Shown here in pieces: positions 22,871 to 34,440 of a stretch of 64,000 bases of DNA (position 1 is the stretch's first letter; every line of letters starts with the position of its first letter). The stretch covers positions 3,100,001-3,164,000 of the forward strand of contig NC_068567.1 of NCBI RefSeq assembly GCF_025698545.1, read 5' to 3'. A program made the translations under genes and the position numbers. The notes beneath the pieces are model-generated. The model searched no databases, was not told the origin of the DNA, and saw only the letters and a program-made list of their open reading frames with translations. Origin of the DNA: Gossypium raimondii (taxonomy: Eukaryota; Streptophyta; Magnoliopsida; Malvales; Malvaceae).

Positions 22871-23929
22871 GTGCCCTAAGATTGTAAAATCTACTTAAAC
22901 ATTCAAAAGGCCTCTCAACAATTCAAACGTTCTATACTTTTTGTATTCTAAACTTTAATTTTAATTTAAATAATACCAGTTAAATCAATTAACAAAAATA
23001 AGATGATTTTTTTTGTAAATATTATATGAAAATGGTAAGTGAATGTCACTTTACGGCGTAACATTTAGCCATTGTTGACTGATTGCATTTGCGGTGACGT
23101 GTGGTAGATGGCTCCCTTAAAATATCCATAAATATAAAAATTTTGTAGGTCCAATTAACTTTTGTAACTTCAAAGAACATCAGCATTAGCCATTATTTTA
23201 TTATAAGGCGAAATATGTGATTGTCGTGTAAGGCCAAACAACCATTATTTAATGACTGAAATCTTAGTTTTTTCTATTTTCAAACAACACTTGAAGTCAT
23301 CATCTCACGTGATGTTGTTGACAAAAATATTTAAAAAGTTTTAAGTCCAAAACCTAGTTTGAATTACAATCATTAATAATTATTATAATATTTAAAATAA
23401 AATAAATAAATGATAATTATTTAATTTAGGAGTAAGTATATATTAAAATTTTCTTATTAATAAAAATAATTAATAAATATCTACTTAATTTTTAAAACAT
23501 CCTCAAAACCAAGATCACTAAACCCACCATTTTATTTTTCAATATAATCATATTTAATTTTTATACTTTTGTATTTTGAAATTTCAATCTTAATTCAAAT
23601 AATATCTGTTAAATTTATTAACAAAAACAACATGATTTCTTTTAATATTATATGTTAATATCAGTGATAATATATTTATTGTATAAAATTATTTAAAATT
23701 AAAATTTAAAATTTAAATTTATACAAATAAAACCTATAGCATATTTTAACTTAATTCTAATATGAAATTTCAATCGTTCTTTTGTGATTATTGATTTTCT
23801 AGCCATTGTTGTCTAATTGCATTTCATAAATATAAAAATTCGAGTTTTATTAATAATCAGAAGTCAACCAAATCAATAACCACAAAAGGCCTAATACCCT
23901 GGGAAATGTAGTATAATTAAGTTATCATT

Positions 23930-24375
23930 TTGATATTTTTACTATTTTTCTCAGTTTAGTCCCTACACTTTCATTCTATATATCCCGCTATTTCAATCTA
24001 TTTTTGTTAAAAAATTAAACCAATCAATGACACTTGTCACGTGTAAAAATTTAGAAAATACTTGAAAGTTAAAAGATATTAAAATTTTAAAAATTATAAA
24101 AAATTCCCCAAATCCAAAAATATTAGAACTTAGAATATTTTAAAATTTTAAAAATCATAACTTTTGAGTTTTAATATTTTTGTGGAATTTATAAAACTAT
24201 GATTTTTAAATTTAAAAAGTTTTAGTTTTTCTATATTTTAAAATTTTAAAGTGAATTTAAATATTTTGACACGTGACAGCATGTCATTGATTGCTATAGT
24301 TTTTTTTTTAAACATAAATTTAGATTGGGTCAAGGGAAAGTTGATAGAAATTTTACATTACGGTCCAATTTAAAA
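23930..24375. mobile_element. MITE-like inverted-repeat element carrying G-boxes in the P450-3 promoter
   Basis: ATCAATGACACTTGTCACGTGT (from about 24023) is inverted at about 24269-24296 (ACACGTGACAGCATGTCATTGATT). The similarity extends outward through a CAATCTA.TTTTTGTTAAA segment on each side. CACGTG occurs at 24038-24043 and 24270-24275. The ortholog in front of P450-4 (about 35866-36315) keeps the first G-box (35962-35967), but the second reads ACCCGGG. Exact ends were not resolved. Confidence 0.6.
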
Positions 24376-24393
24376 GCAAAACGAGCTCTGGGA

Positions 24394-24400
24394 TATAATA
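24394..24400 (+). promoter_or_regulatory. Probable TATA box of P450-3
   Basis: TATAATA lies about 65 bases before the ATG. The same position before P450-4 reads TATATAATA. Confidence 0.4.
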
Positions 24401-24460
24401 GAATGCAAAGAATTAAAGGAGTCATAAGTCCAAATACTAAAGAGAGTTGAGAGAATCAAA

Positions 24461-26375
24461 ATGAGTGGCTTGATGAAGCTTGTAATTCTTGTCCCATGTT
24501 CTTTGTTCTTCGCAGCTTTAGTAAAGTTCCTTTATGATTACCTGTGGAGACCTCTCCGTATACAGCAAATGCTGAATTCACAGGGAATCAGAGGACCGCC
24601 TTACAGATTCATCCATGGCAACAACAAAGAAGTTGCCAAAATGAGACAAGAAGCATTAAGCAAGCCTATGGCCTTGAGGCATGATATATTTCCTAGAGTG
24701 CATCCACATATTTACACCTGGATCAACAAATATGGTAAGATCCATGCATGTTTTTCACTATGATTTCTAAATTCTAGTTCTAAGAAAAGATTGACCCTTT
24801 TGTTTATTTTATTTGGTCAGGGAAGAATTATCTTTCTTGGGATGGTGTTCGAGCTGAACTTGTGATTTCAGAACCTGAACTAATCAAAGAGGTTCTAAAA
24901 AATAGTGAAAAAGCTTTTCCCAAAAGGAAGCTTACAGTTTTCCTTACCAAGCTAGTAGGGAACGGGCTTGTGACAGTGGAGGGTGAAAAATGGGTGAAGC
25001 AACGGAAGTTGGGGAATTATGCTTTTCATGGGGAAAGCTTAAAGGTGAGACACTCTTAACATGTGAATTAGTTCTCTAAATCTTGCTTACATATGTTGTT
25101 GCTTACATGTTGATGGCTTGTTTGTGCAGAACATGACACCGGCAGTTATTTCCAGCGTTGAAACAATGCTAGAAAAGTGGAAAGGCTATGTGGGCAAAGA
25201 GATTGAACTGTTTGAAGAATTTAGATTATTAACTTCAGAAGTGATATCGAGAACAGCTTTTGGTAGCAGTTACTTGGAAGGGCAGAAAATTTTTTACATG
25301 TTGAGCAAGTTGGCAATAATTGCGAACCGAAATCTTTTCAAGACCAGAATTCCTTGGATCAGGTATGTTCCCTCTAAGCTTAATTTATCCCTAATTTAAA
25401 ATTGTTGATTCCCATGGATTTCGGGTTTTTTTTTTTCCCATATATAGACCTAACCTTGGTTTCCTTTTACAGCAAGTTATGGAAACCTGCTGATGTTCTT
25501 GAGTCAGAAGAACTTGCAAATGAAATACAGAGTTGTGTGATGAAGATGATTAAGAAAAGAGAAGACAGAGTTGTGAATGGAGGAGCTGATAGCTTTGGCA
25601 ATGATTTTCTAGGATTACTTGTAAATGCCTATCATGATTTGGACGACAAAAACATGCTTTCATTGGGAGACTTGGTAGATGAGTGCAAAACATTCTACCT
25701 TGCTGGACAAGATACTGTTAATTCCTTACTTGCTTGGACAATCTTCCTTTTAGCAATCCATGGAGATTGGCAAGAGAAAGCAAGAAGAGAGGTAATTGAC
25801 ATATTTGGTAACCAAAATCCACATTCTGAAGGCATTGTCAAACTCAAAATTGTAAGTGTCTTCCATGAATTTGAATAGTGACAGCAACATTAAATTATGT
25901 GATGTAATCTGACATATTTCTATTCTACAAACAGATGACCATGATCATTAATGAAACTTTAAGATTATATGGTCCAGCAAATGGCCTAATGAGAAAAGTT
26001 GGAAGAGAAGTTCAGATTGGAAAGCTAGTGTTACCTGCTAATATAGATCTTTATATTGTAAATGTTGTACCTCAACATGACCCTCAACTATGGGGAGACG
26101 ATGTGCATCTTTTTAAACCAGAGAGGTTCGCAGAAGGAATTGCCAAAGCTACCAATTACAATGCAGCTGCATTTTGTCCCTTTGGAATTGGACCTCGGTC
26201 TTGTGTTGGTATGAGCTTTGCAACCATGGAAACAAAGATTGCGCTCTCCATGATTCTTCAACGCTATACCATTTCCCTCTCCCCTGCTTATGTCCACTCA
26301 CCAATATCTGTTGTCACCATTCAACCAGAACATGGAATTCAAGTAATACTCAAGTCACTGCACAGCAATGTTTAA
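24461..26375 (+). CDS. CYP749A: P450-3: CYP749A-like cytochrome P450, intact
   Basis: Exons are 24461-24734, 24821-25044, 25130-25362, 25473-25851 and 25935-26375, giving 516 codons plus stop; introns are 83-110 bp. Anchor MSGLMKLVILVPCSLFFAAL is followed by LYDYLW and GPPYRF. The I-helix AGQDTVN is at 321-327, GDWQEKARREV at about 341-353, ETLR at 377-380, KPERF at 431-435, and the haem loop FGIGPRSCVG with Cys 460. All P450 hallmarks are present, so it is predicted functional. P450-4 is its recent duplicate: exons 1-4 are nearly identical, and the pair differs mainly right after ETLRLYG. ATG 24461 is well supported by conservation with P450-4, -5, -6, -7 and -8. Confidence 0.95.
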
Positions 26376-26449
26376 TGTACATGGTTGCTATGAATTCAGG
26401 GTTTAACCTTGCTGGTTTAGGATTTCTTGTTTAAGAGATTGCATTTAAT

Positions 26450-26606
26450 ATGTTAATTAAATGCTTACTTTACAATTTCGTGTGTTACAAATCACCTACT
26501 TAAATTGTCTACGCTGTATCTTTTTATCTAGAAAAAAAAATCTCCCCCAACAAGATGCTTTGCATACCGAATGGTGAGAACGATGTAGAAGATTCAAGAA
26601 ATAAGT
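26450..26606. repeat. Direct repeat, left copy, flanking an LTR fragment
   Basis: TTAATTAAATGCTTACTTTACAATTTCGTG...GCATACCGAATGGTGAGAACGATGTAGA.GATTCAAGAAA recurs at 27585-27740. The same sequence is single-copy 3' flank behind P450-4 (38430-38580). It is far too long for a target-site duplication. Confidence 0.85.
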
Positions 26607-27582
26607 CATTAAAAAATCGCGGAAAGGACTAAATTGAAATCGCGGAAAAATCGTGGGGTAAAATTAAAAAAATAAAAGTACTTGGTTGTAAAGCCATTAA
26701 AAAGCAGAAGGGCTAAAGGTACAATTAATCCTCCAACAAAACGGTCGGATCCTTGGCGGTTCGGTCGGGTCGATCCGATCTAGGTCAAAACGACGTCGTT
26801 TTGGGCGTTTTGGAGCTGGGCCAAAACGGCGCCGTTTTATGCGCCTATATAAGCCAAGTTTTTTTTTTTTAATTTCATTTTCCCTTTCTTTAAAAAAAAA
26901 ATTCAAAAACACTCTCCCCTTTCCTCTCTTCCCCAGAAATCGGCAAGCCTTCGGCAAGGGCTCATCCATCTACCACCGATCGACAATGGGTCGCCAGACA
27001 CTACAAGGGAGCCAAAAATTTTATTTTTTTTTCGATGCACTGCCTTGGCTACCTTGAGCAACCACCGATGAAAGTAAAAAAAAATCTTTCCTTTTTCTTT
27101 TATTTAATATTTCGAAATAATAATAATAAAAATAAACGAAAACAAAAATAAAAAAAGGCACCTTTAGTTTTTTTTTTTTTTGAATCTCTTTTTCTATTTC
27201 TCCAAAAAAAGAACCCCCTTTTACAATGTTCGAATGACTTTATATATAGTCATTTTACAATTTTTGGTTCTATTTATTTTTGCTGTCCTTTCTTTCTGAT
27301 TTTGCAGGTGCAAGTGGCGGAACAGTTGGGCGGTGCAGGTGGCGGCAGCAGGCCTAGGGCGTTAGGGACGTGCGGCGCCTGAGCTAGGAGGCAGAAGACC
27401 CTAGGTGCGGCGCACCTAGAGTTTTGTTTATTTTTTGTTTTTTCTGTCATGTGGGCTGCTAGGGTTTAGGGTATTGGGCCTGCTGTAATTTGGGCTCTTT
27501 TATTTTTGGTCTGATTTGGGGTTTGGGTTTTAATTAATTTGTTTGAATCTTATTGGACCCCGGGCAAAATTTGGGTCTTACA
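26607..27582 (-). mobile_element. LTR fragment (first about 975 bp of the 2.55-kb LTR family, minus strand)
   Basis: On the minus strand it starts TGTAAGACCCAAATTTTGCCC at 27582. It then has the GGTGCGGCGC..CCTAGGGTCTT region and the AACGGCGCCGTTTTGGCCCAGC / AACGACGTCGTTTTG palindromes (about 26790-26840). The 3' part of the family (TA-rich core, CCTAACTTACTGG motifs) is missing. No target duplication was seen; direct repeats of 3' gene flank lie on both sides. Confidence 0.8.
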
Positions 27583-27584
27583 AT

Positions 27585-27740
27585 ATTAATTAAATGCTTA
27601 CTTTACAATTTCGTGTTTTACAAATCACATACTTAAATTGTCTATGTTGTATCGTTTTATTAAAAAAAAAAAAAACTCTCCCACAACAAGATGTTATGCA
27701 TACCGAATGGTGAGAACGATGTAGAGGATTCAAGAAAAGG
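27585..27740. repeat. Direct repeat, right copy, flanking an LTR fragment
   Basis: Second copy of the P450-3 3'-flank segment at 26450-26606. It begins at the LTR boundary and continues collinearly with the 3' flank of P450-4 (AGGGTAAATTTTGGGTACACAAATGATAATGTTGGCA). Confidence 0.85.
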
Positions 27741-27775
27741 GTAAATTTTGGGTACACAAATGATAATGTTGGCAC

Positions 27776-28464
27776 TAGAGGTGTCCATGGGCCGGGCTCG
27801 GGCCGGGCCCAACAAAAAATTTCAGCCCGCTTCCTAGGCTCGGGCCCGGCCCGGCCCGAAATATGGGCCTGAGATTTTGCCCAGGCCCGGCCCGGGAAAA
27901 AAATATGGAACCCGAGCCCGGCCCGGCCCGCTTTTTAATTAAAATTAAAATTATATTTTTATTAAAATTAAAACTAATTGTTATTAAAATTAATTGTTAT
28001 CAAAATTAATTATTATTAAAATTGTATCAAATTATATATTTTTTGTACCAATCAACATTTTGTAAAATCTAACATTTTGTTAGTAAAATTATTAATTGTA
28101 TTAATTGTTACTAAAATTATCAAATTATATCAAATTATTAATTATTAATTGTTACTAACATTTTGTTAGTAAAATTATTAATTGTTAATTGTATTAATTA
28201 TTAGTAAAATTATCAAATTACATCAAATTATTAATTGTTAATTGTATTAATTGTTGTAACAAAATCTAAAATTTTGTAACTTAAAATAAAACTAAAACTA
28301 GTATATTTTAAAAATAAAAAAATATATATTTAATATATTTTCGGGCCGGGCCCGGGCCAAAAAAATCTTGCCCGAGGCCCGGCCCGTTTTCTAAACGGGC
28401 CTCGTTTTTTGCCCAAGCCCATACTTCGGGCCTATATTTTTACCCAAACCCTCCCATATTTCGG
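27776..28464. mobile_element. hAT-like element with GGGCCGGGCCC-rich ends, right terminus deleted
   Basis: Left end TAGAGGTGTCCATGGGCCGGGC resembles the TIR of the MITE at 15265. The arms are made of GGCCCGGCCCG repeats around an AT-rich core, and the right arm is the inverse of the left. The insertion point is clear by comparison with the P450-4 flank (TTGGCATCAAAGGACGGAGATAC), where it is absent. The right TIR and eight host bases are gone. A diverged relative is at about 47380-48006. Confidence 0.75.
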
Positions 28465-28545
28465 GCGGAGATACAACCCAATGCCATCAATATTTTCCCA
28501 ACCATTGATTTTGATGCGTGAGTTTTGTAAATCATTCCATTCCTT

Positions 28546-28740
28546 CAACCACAACATAGAATTCAAGTAATACTTGAGCCGCTGCATAGCTGTTAAGAAC
28601 TAGGGGTTTAACATAGCTGGTTCGAGTATTCACTTGTAAGAGATGACATTTAGCATGTCTAAGGTGTTACAAACTTAAGAAAAAGAAAAAGGAATGAATT
28701 TCTTCGTAAAAGAAAAAATATTACTGCTTAATTTTCAAAC
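28546..28740 (+). pseudogene. Relic of a ninth P450: last 17 codons plus 3' flank
   Basis: CAACCACAACATAGAATTCA onward reads QPQHRIQVILEPLHSC and stop (28546-28596), the C-terminus of this family. The flank after the stop (AAGAACTAGGGGTTTAACAT...TTCACTTGTAAGAGATGACATTTAG...) matches the P450-2 3' flank (21952-22080), not that of P450-3/4. It follows P450-3/4-type 3' flank (CATTCCATTCC) abruptly. This is the scar of a gene related to P450-2 lost by deletion or unequal crossing-over. Confidence 0.85.
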
Positions 28741-28741
28741 T

Positions 28742-29440
28742 TTGTTTTTGGAATTTTGGATTACCCAATCCAAGTTCAATGTAAACCTTATGCATAAAAA
28801 ATACAATATATAATTGGTCACACCAACACAACGATCCAAAAAACACTCACATATTTTAATAATAATTATATTTATCTAAATAATCATATCTCTTAATTAT
28901 TAATCAATAGATACAATTATACTTGTTTTAATAATTAAAAAAAATAACTTTTCACCAATAACTGGTCAGCTATAATTTGGAACGTTTCCATTTGGTCAAA
29001 TTTCGTAATTAAACTAATTTGCTGAAGTGAACAAAGCGTTATAGGCAGTGATGTTTGTTAAGTTCTAATATAATATAAATTTATGTAATAATATTCATAC
29101 AAAATATAATTAAAATAATATTTATTCTATGAAATTAATTTTAAATATTTTAAGAAAAATTTAAAAGTTGAATTCAAAGTAGAAATAAATATATAAAAAT
29201 AATTTAAGAAAAATTTGAAGTCAAATTCAAAATATAATAATATAAACAATAAAAATATAATCTTTCTATTTAAAATTTCTAAAGTCAATTTAGTCTTAGT
29301 CATCCTCATTCTATGTTTTCTTTTTTTATTGTTAGTGTCAGTTTTTCTATCTAACTCCGTAAATATATTATTGCAAGACTTGCATTGTCTTGTACCATTC
29401 GAGATAACATGCAGCACTTGATGAAAGTCATTTCCAAAAA
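28742..29440. repeat. Segmental duplicate of 39782-40395 (P450-5 upstream region)
   Basis: TTTGTTTTTGGAATTTTGGATTACCCAATCCAAGTT..., GGAACGTTTCCATTTGGTCAAATTTCGTAATTAAACTAA and TTGTACCATTCGAGATAACATGCA occur in the same order in both segments. It fits the upstream flank of another lost gene. The two overlapping ORFs at 29127-29421 are AT-rich noise. Confidence 0.75.
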
Positions 29441-29690
29441 AATTTTATACTAAGTGGTAGAAAGAGTCAAAATTGGTTGCTCATTCTTTCAATAAATCCC
29501 TTATTCATAGGTCTAATTAACTTTTGTAACTTCAAAGAACATCAGCATTAGCCATTATTTTATTATAAGGCCAACACTAGTCTTAATTTTTTCTATTTTC
29601 AAATAATACTTGAATTCCCCATCTCACGTTATGTTATTGACAAAAATATTTTAAAAGTTTTTAAGTCCAAAACTTAGTTTGAATTACAAT

Positions 29691-32600
29691 TGTCGAAATC
29701 TTTTTTTTTAAAAAAATGGGGTCGACTTGGATTTTGAAAACGAAACGAATATAGAAGTCGCCATCAATCTTTTTTGATGATGTGTGATCGGGTCACCTCG
29801 TAAAGTGGTTGTTTTTAATAAATGGTTTAGATTTATTAAAACAATGTTTTTGGTCTGCGAGATTCAAAAAAATGGGTTCGGGAGTCGGTCACGTACAAGG
29901 AAGGATTAGCACCCTCATAACGCCCAAAATTGGTACCTAGTTGATTAATTAGTGTCTTAGTGTCGAAAATTGAAAACTTTAAAGAGATTTAAAATCCGAT
30001 CATTTGCTAAAATATTGAAAATTTTCAAGAAAGAGCATATTTCACGTTAATCAAGAAAGAGAATTATGTCCCGTAAGGTAGGATACAATGTCTTAAATTC
30101 CCGATACGAGAATAAATACCGAAAAATTCACTTATTTGAAAGATATTCGATTATCTCGGTTTTAAAAAAAGATCATATTCCGTAAGTTAGAACACGATCT
30201 TTTATTAATTCCCGAGATTATTAAAAATTTATGCTTAAAAAGGTTCGTGTATTTGGATTTGTCGAGAAAATCGAAACCCCGTAAGTTAGGGCACGACCTT
30301 TTCGAATCTCAAAATACGAAGTTTTACTTATTTTAAAGTCATAATTTATGTATCGAGTAAAATTAATGTAACACGAATTGGTAGAAATAAAGTACGGTGT
30401 TAATATGTATAACGAAAAATAATAAATGCGATAAAATAAATATAAATAATATGAGTGAAAACAAAATAAGATAAATAAATAAATAAATAAGGACAAATCA
30501 ATTATGTATATACAATAACAAGTAAATAAAAATAAAACATTTTTAAAGAATAATAATGGACACATAAATAAATAAGTAAATTAATTTAATAATAATAGTA
30601 ATAAAATAAAATATAGAAACAAAAAAGTACAAAAAATAAAGATAGTTTTAAACACTAAAGTACCAATAAATAGTAACTATGTATTTAAAAAAATAGTAAA
30701 AATATGAAAGTAAAATAAAACAAAATCTATATAAAGAAAATAATAATAGCATAATAATATTACATTAATTAATTTAATAAAGAAATAGCCAAAATAACAA
30801 AAAGGACTAAATTGAGCTTTAAAACAAAATTTTGGGGCAAATCAGAAATAAATAAAAGGATAAGGGCTAAATTGGATGATCAAATAACAAGGAGGGACCA
30901 AATGGGAAATATTCCCTATCCTCCAAAACGCGCAGTTCCAATATGGACTAAAATGAAACAGGTGCAAAAATTACGGGGTAAAATTAAAAGAAAAAAGGCA
31001 AAGAGGACTAAATTAAAACAACCCAAAAATGCCGAAGGACCAAAAGAGTAAATAACCCTTTTTACACAAAAACACGCGGATCCTCCTGGATCGGGTCGGG
31101 TCACGCGCGGGTTGGCCCCAAAACGATGTCGTTTTGGCGGCTGAAGCTATGGCCCAAAACGGCGCCGTTTTACATGCCTATATAAATCAATTTTTTTAAA
31201 AAAAAAACTTCATTTTTGCCTTCTCTTAAAAAAAAACTAAAATCTCTTCTCTCTTTTTTTCAAAATCCTCTTCACCCTTCCCAGAATCCGGCCATCGGCC
31301 GCTGCGCCCACCGCCGGCCACCGGCGACGGTGCCACCATACATGATGGCCGGAAGTCCAAAAGGTACGCTTTTTTATATATTTTTTTTGCTATATATACA
31401 TATATATAGTTTTTTTTTTTAAAAAACAAAACAAAAGTAAAAAATAAAAGGTTTCAGAAACTAAAAGAAAAAAAGGAGAGACATTTTGCTCGCTCTCTTG
31501 TTTTCCTTAAATATGCTTGTAAGACCCAAATTTCACCCGGACCCATACCAGCAAAACAAATACAGAAACCCAATAACCTAGACCAAAACCCAAAGCCCAA
31601 CAAAATAAGCCCAAACCCGAATCAGGCCTAAAACAATTAGTCAAACTAGGGTTTCAGCTTTTCTGAAAGCCTAGTGCCGCCGCCGTCATCACATCAACAA
31701 GGCAAGTGGTGCGTTTTCCCTTTGCCATCGACCTACCCACTGCCACCTGCTCCATCAACGTCAAATACCTGTAAACAAGCAAGAAGAAGAGGGGTAGCAA
31801 CAACAGTAGAAAATAAAAAATTTTGTAACAAATCAGCTATAAAAAGCCGAAGGTAATCTCTGAAAAAGGGTTTTTTTTATGAACATCAGAGCATAAAAAG
31901 CAACATTTTAGAGGTGATCCTCTACTGTTCTTTCAATATTAGTTTGATTTTTTTTATTTGGTCTTTTTTTGTTTCTTTGTTATTTAAATAATAAAATAAA
32001 AAATGGAAAAGGAGGACTCACCGGGGAACCCTTGTAACCACATCGCCGGATGGGGTCTACGCCACCGTTGGGGCCGCATCCGAAAGGAGGCTGGGGCTCT
32101 CCTCTTGCGTTTCGGCGTTGAGAGGGTTCAACCCCTGAGAGCGCTGTGAAACGAAGGCTAAAAAGCCCATTTTCTCCATCGCTGTCCCCGGCCATGGCGG
32201 TCGGGCGGCGGACGGACGGTGGAGCCTTAGGCCGAAAAGGGGTGGGGGTGAGAGAGAGATGGGGATTTTTGAATATTTTTTTAAAAAAAAACATAGCAGA
32301 AATGAGGCTATTCAGAAAATTTTGGTATTTAAGGAGGCATTAAATGGCATCGTATTTGGACTTAGGGTTTAGAGGCCAAAACGACGTCGTTTTGGCCTCT
32401 GACCTGCGACCCGACCCGATGGCCCTGAGGATTTGTGTGTTTTCGTAAAAGGGGCTATTTGCGCAATAGGCCCCTTCGCCTTTGCAAAGTTTTCGATGCG
32501 GTCTTTGTTGCATTTTCTAATTTTGGCCACATAATTTTGTTTCTTTTTTTATTTGGTCCATAGACCATGCATAGGTGCCTCCTTGGGGCGACGCCGTTTT

Positions 32601-34440
32601 GCCGACATGGGATATTTTCCCAATTAATCCCCACTTTTCTTTGGGCATTTGAAATTGGTCCCTTTATTTATTTATATTTTAATCTATCCTGCTAATTTAG
32701 TTTAAGCTACAATTAAGCCCTTTTTATCTTAATTCTTTATTTATTCATTTATTTATTTGTTTGCTTATTTATATCTTTATTTAAAACTTTGTTATACACG
32801 TACATACACACATTTTTATAATATACATACGCACATATATTTTATGTTTTATATATTTATACATACATATGTTTTTATATTCTATAACTTTAAAATATAT
32901 GTATATATACATGCATTCTTCTAATATTTATGTGTTTTACATTTTATAACTCCTATATATATACATACATATATTCTTTTTTTGTATATACTTTATAATC
33001 TTAAAATATACGTATACTTATACACATTTTATAATACATATATGTACATATATTTTATCATTTATATATACATATATATTTGTTATATTTTGACAATTTT
33101 AAAATATATATATATATATATATGCACACATATTCTTATACTCTTTATAGTTTTATTAAATTTATTTATTGCATTTTGTTTCACTCGATGTTAATTTATT
33201 TATTTGCGTATATGTTCGTTATTATTTGAAAGGAATGCCTTAATTATTCATCTATTTATTTGATGTGATATGATCGATTTGTCTCTCCTATTATTTATCT
33301 CGTTTACTATGTCGTGCGTATTATTTATGCTTACATTATCGTGTTCATCATTGTTTGCTACGCACATTAATGTCATGCTCTACTATTCGGAGTTAGATTA
33401 ATTTCAATGCATAAATTACGATTTTTTGAATAAGCAAAATCTCGTGTTTAGATTCGAGAAGGTTGTACCCTAACTTACGGGGTTTCGATTTTCACAATAA
33501 ATCTAAATACATAAATCTTTTCAAACTCAAGTTTTAAACGATCTTGGGAATTAAGAAAAGATTGTGTCCTAACTTACTGGGCATGATCCCTTTTTTTTTT
33601 AATCCGAGATAGCTAAATATCTTTTAAATAAGTAAATATTTGACATCTATTTGCGCATCGGGAATTCAAGACATTGTATCCTAACTTACTGGATATAATT
33701 TTCTTCCTCGATTAACGTGAAATATGCCATTTTCTCGAAAATTTTTAACATTTCAATAAAGGATCGTATTTTTAAAATTCTTCAAAATTTTTATTCTTCG
33801 ACACTAAGACACTAATTAATCAACTAGGTACCAATTTTTGGGCGTTACGAGGGTGCTAATCCTTCCTCGTACGTAACCGACTCCCGAACTCGTTTTCCTG
33901 AATTTCGTGGACCCAAAATCATTGTTTTAATAAAATTAATTTGTTTATTAAAAACAACCACTTTTTGAGGTGGCCCGATCACACCTCATCAAAAGAGATT
34001 GGTGGCGACTCCCATTTTCGTTTTCATTTTCAAAATCCAAGTCGACCCCGTTTTACAAAAGAAATGGTGTCAACAATGCTTTTGTTGCTTTTTGTTCTTT
34101 TGTATATTTGAATTTTTGTATTCAAAAATGAAAATTCCTAGAGAGATACAATGTTCTTGCTTGGCTTCTTTTATAGCCATTTTACACGATTTTTTTTATT
34201 TCTTGCGTTCACTGTCTTTTCTCTTTGATGTTTTACAGGTGGCGGTGAAAGTGGAGGGCTTTGACCGACGTGACAGTGGAGATGGCAACAGGCTAGGAGA
34301 CCTAGGTGAGGCGCACCTAGGGTTAGGGGGTATTAGGGTTTTTTGATGATTTTGGGCTATTGGGCTTAATTGGGTTTTAATTTTTGTATTTGGTTTTGTT
34401 TGAGTTTTATTGGGCCTCGGGCAAATTGGGCCTATTACAG
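29691..34440 (-). mobile_element. Minus-strand LTR split by a nested solo LTR
   Basis: On the minus strand the LTR runs from TGTAATAGGCCCAATTTGCCC (34440) to the end at 29691 (plus strand TGTCGAAATC...GGGGTCGACTTGG). It is interrupted at 31513-34080 by another LTR. Without the insert it is about 2.18 kb. Three inverted CCTAACTTACGG motifs are at about 30067, 30180 and 30277, and the ACGGCGCCGTTTTG/CGATGTCGTTTTG palindromes at about 31120-31170. The bases just outside its 5' end read, on the minus strand, AAAGAGGGGCAGC, a polypurine tract, so this was the 3' LTR of a minus-strand element whose remaining internal part is 34441-35060. The short ORFs inside are not genes. Confidence 0.8.
31518..34075 (+). 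mobile_element. Solo LTR (2558 bp), nested, perfect 5-bp target duplication
   Basis: Starts TGTAAGACCCAAATTTCACC and ends ATGGTGTCAACA. ATGCT lies on both sides (31513-31517 and 34076-34080). It contains the AACGACGTCGTTTTGG palindrome (about 32377), a TA-rich core (32790-33160) and three CCTAACTTACTGG-type motifs (about 33467, 33566, 33680). No internal region is present, so it is a solo LTR left by LTR-LTR recombination. It has the opposite orientation to the LTR it interrupts. Confidence 0.93.

Larger units (their letters stand above)
23066..24460 (+). repeat. Upstream duplicated block of P450-3 (partner: 35110-36408)
   Basis: From TAGGTC(C/T)AATTAACTTTTGTAAC to the P450-3 start, this block matches 35138-36408 upstream of P450-4 with small indels, so the 3/4 duplication includes at least 1.2 kb of 5' flank. 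A G-box-bearing inverted-repeat element lies in it (next entry). Confidence 0.8.

Noticed and set aside
30812-31422. ORFs at the edge of the nested LTR region
   Set aside because: Part of the minus-strand LTR; no domain, and both strands are open only because of composition.
31674-32343. Pro/Ser-rich and Gly/Arg-rich ORFs
   Set aside because: Inside the 5' part of the solo LTR.
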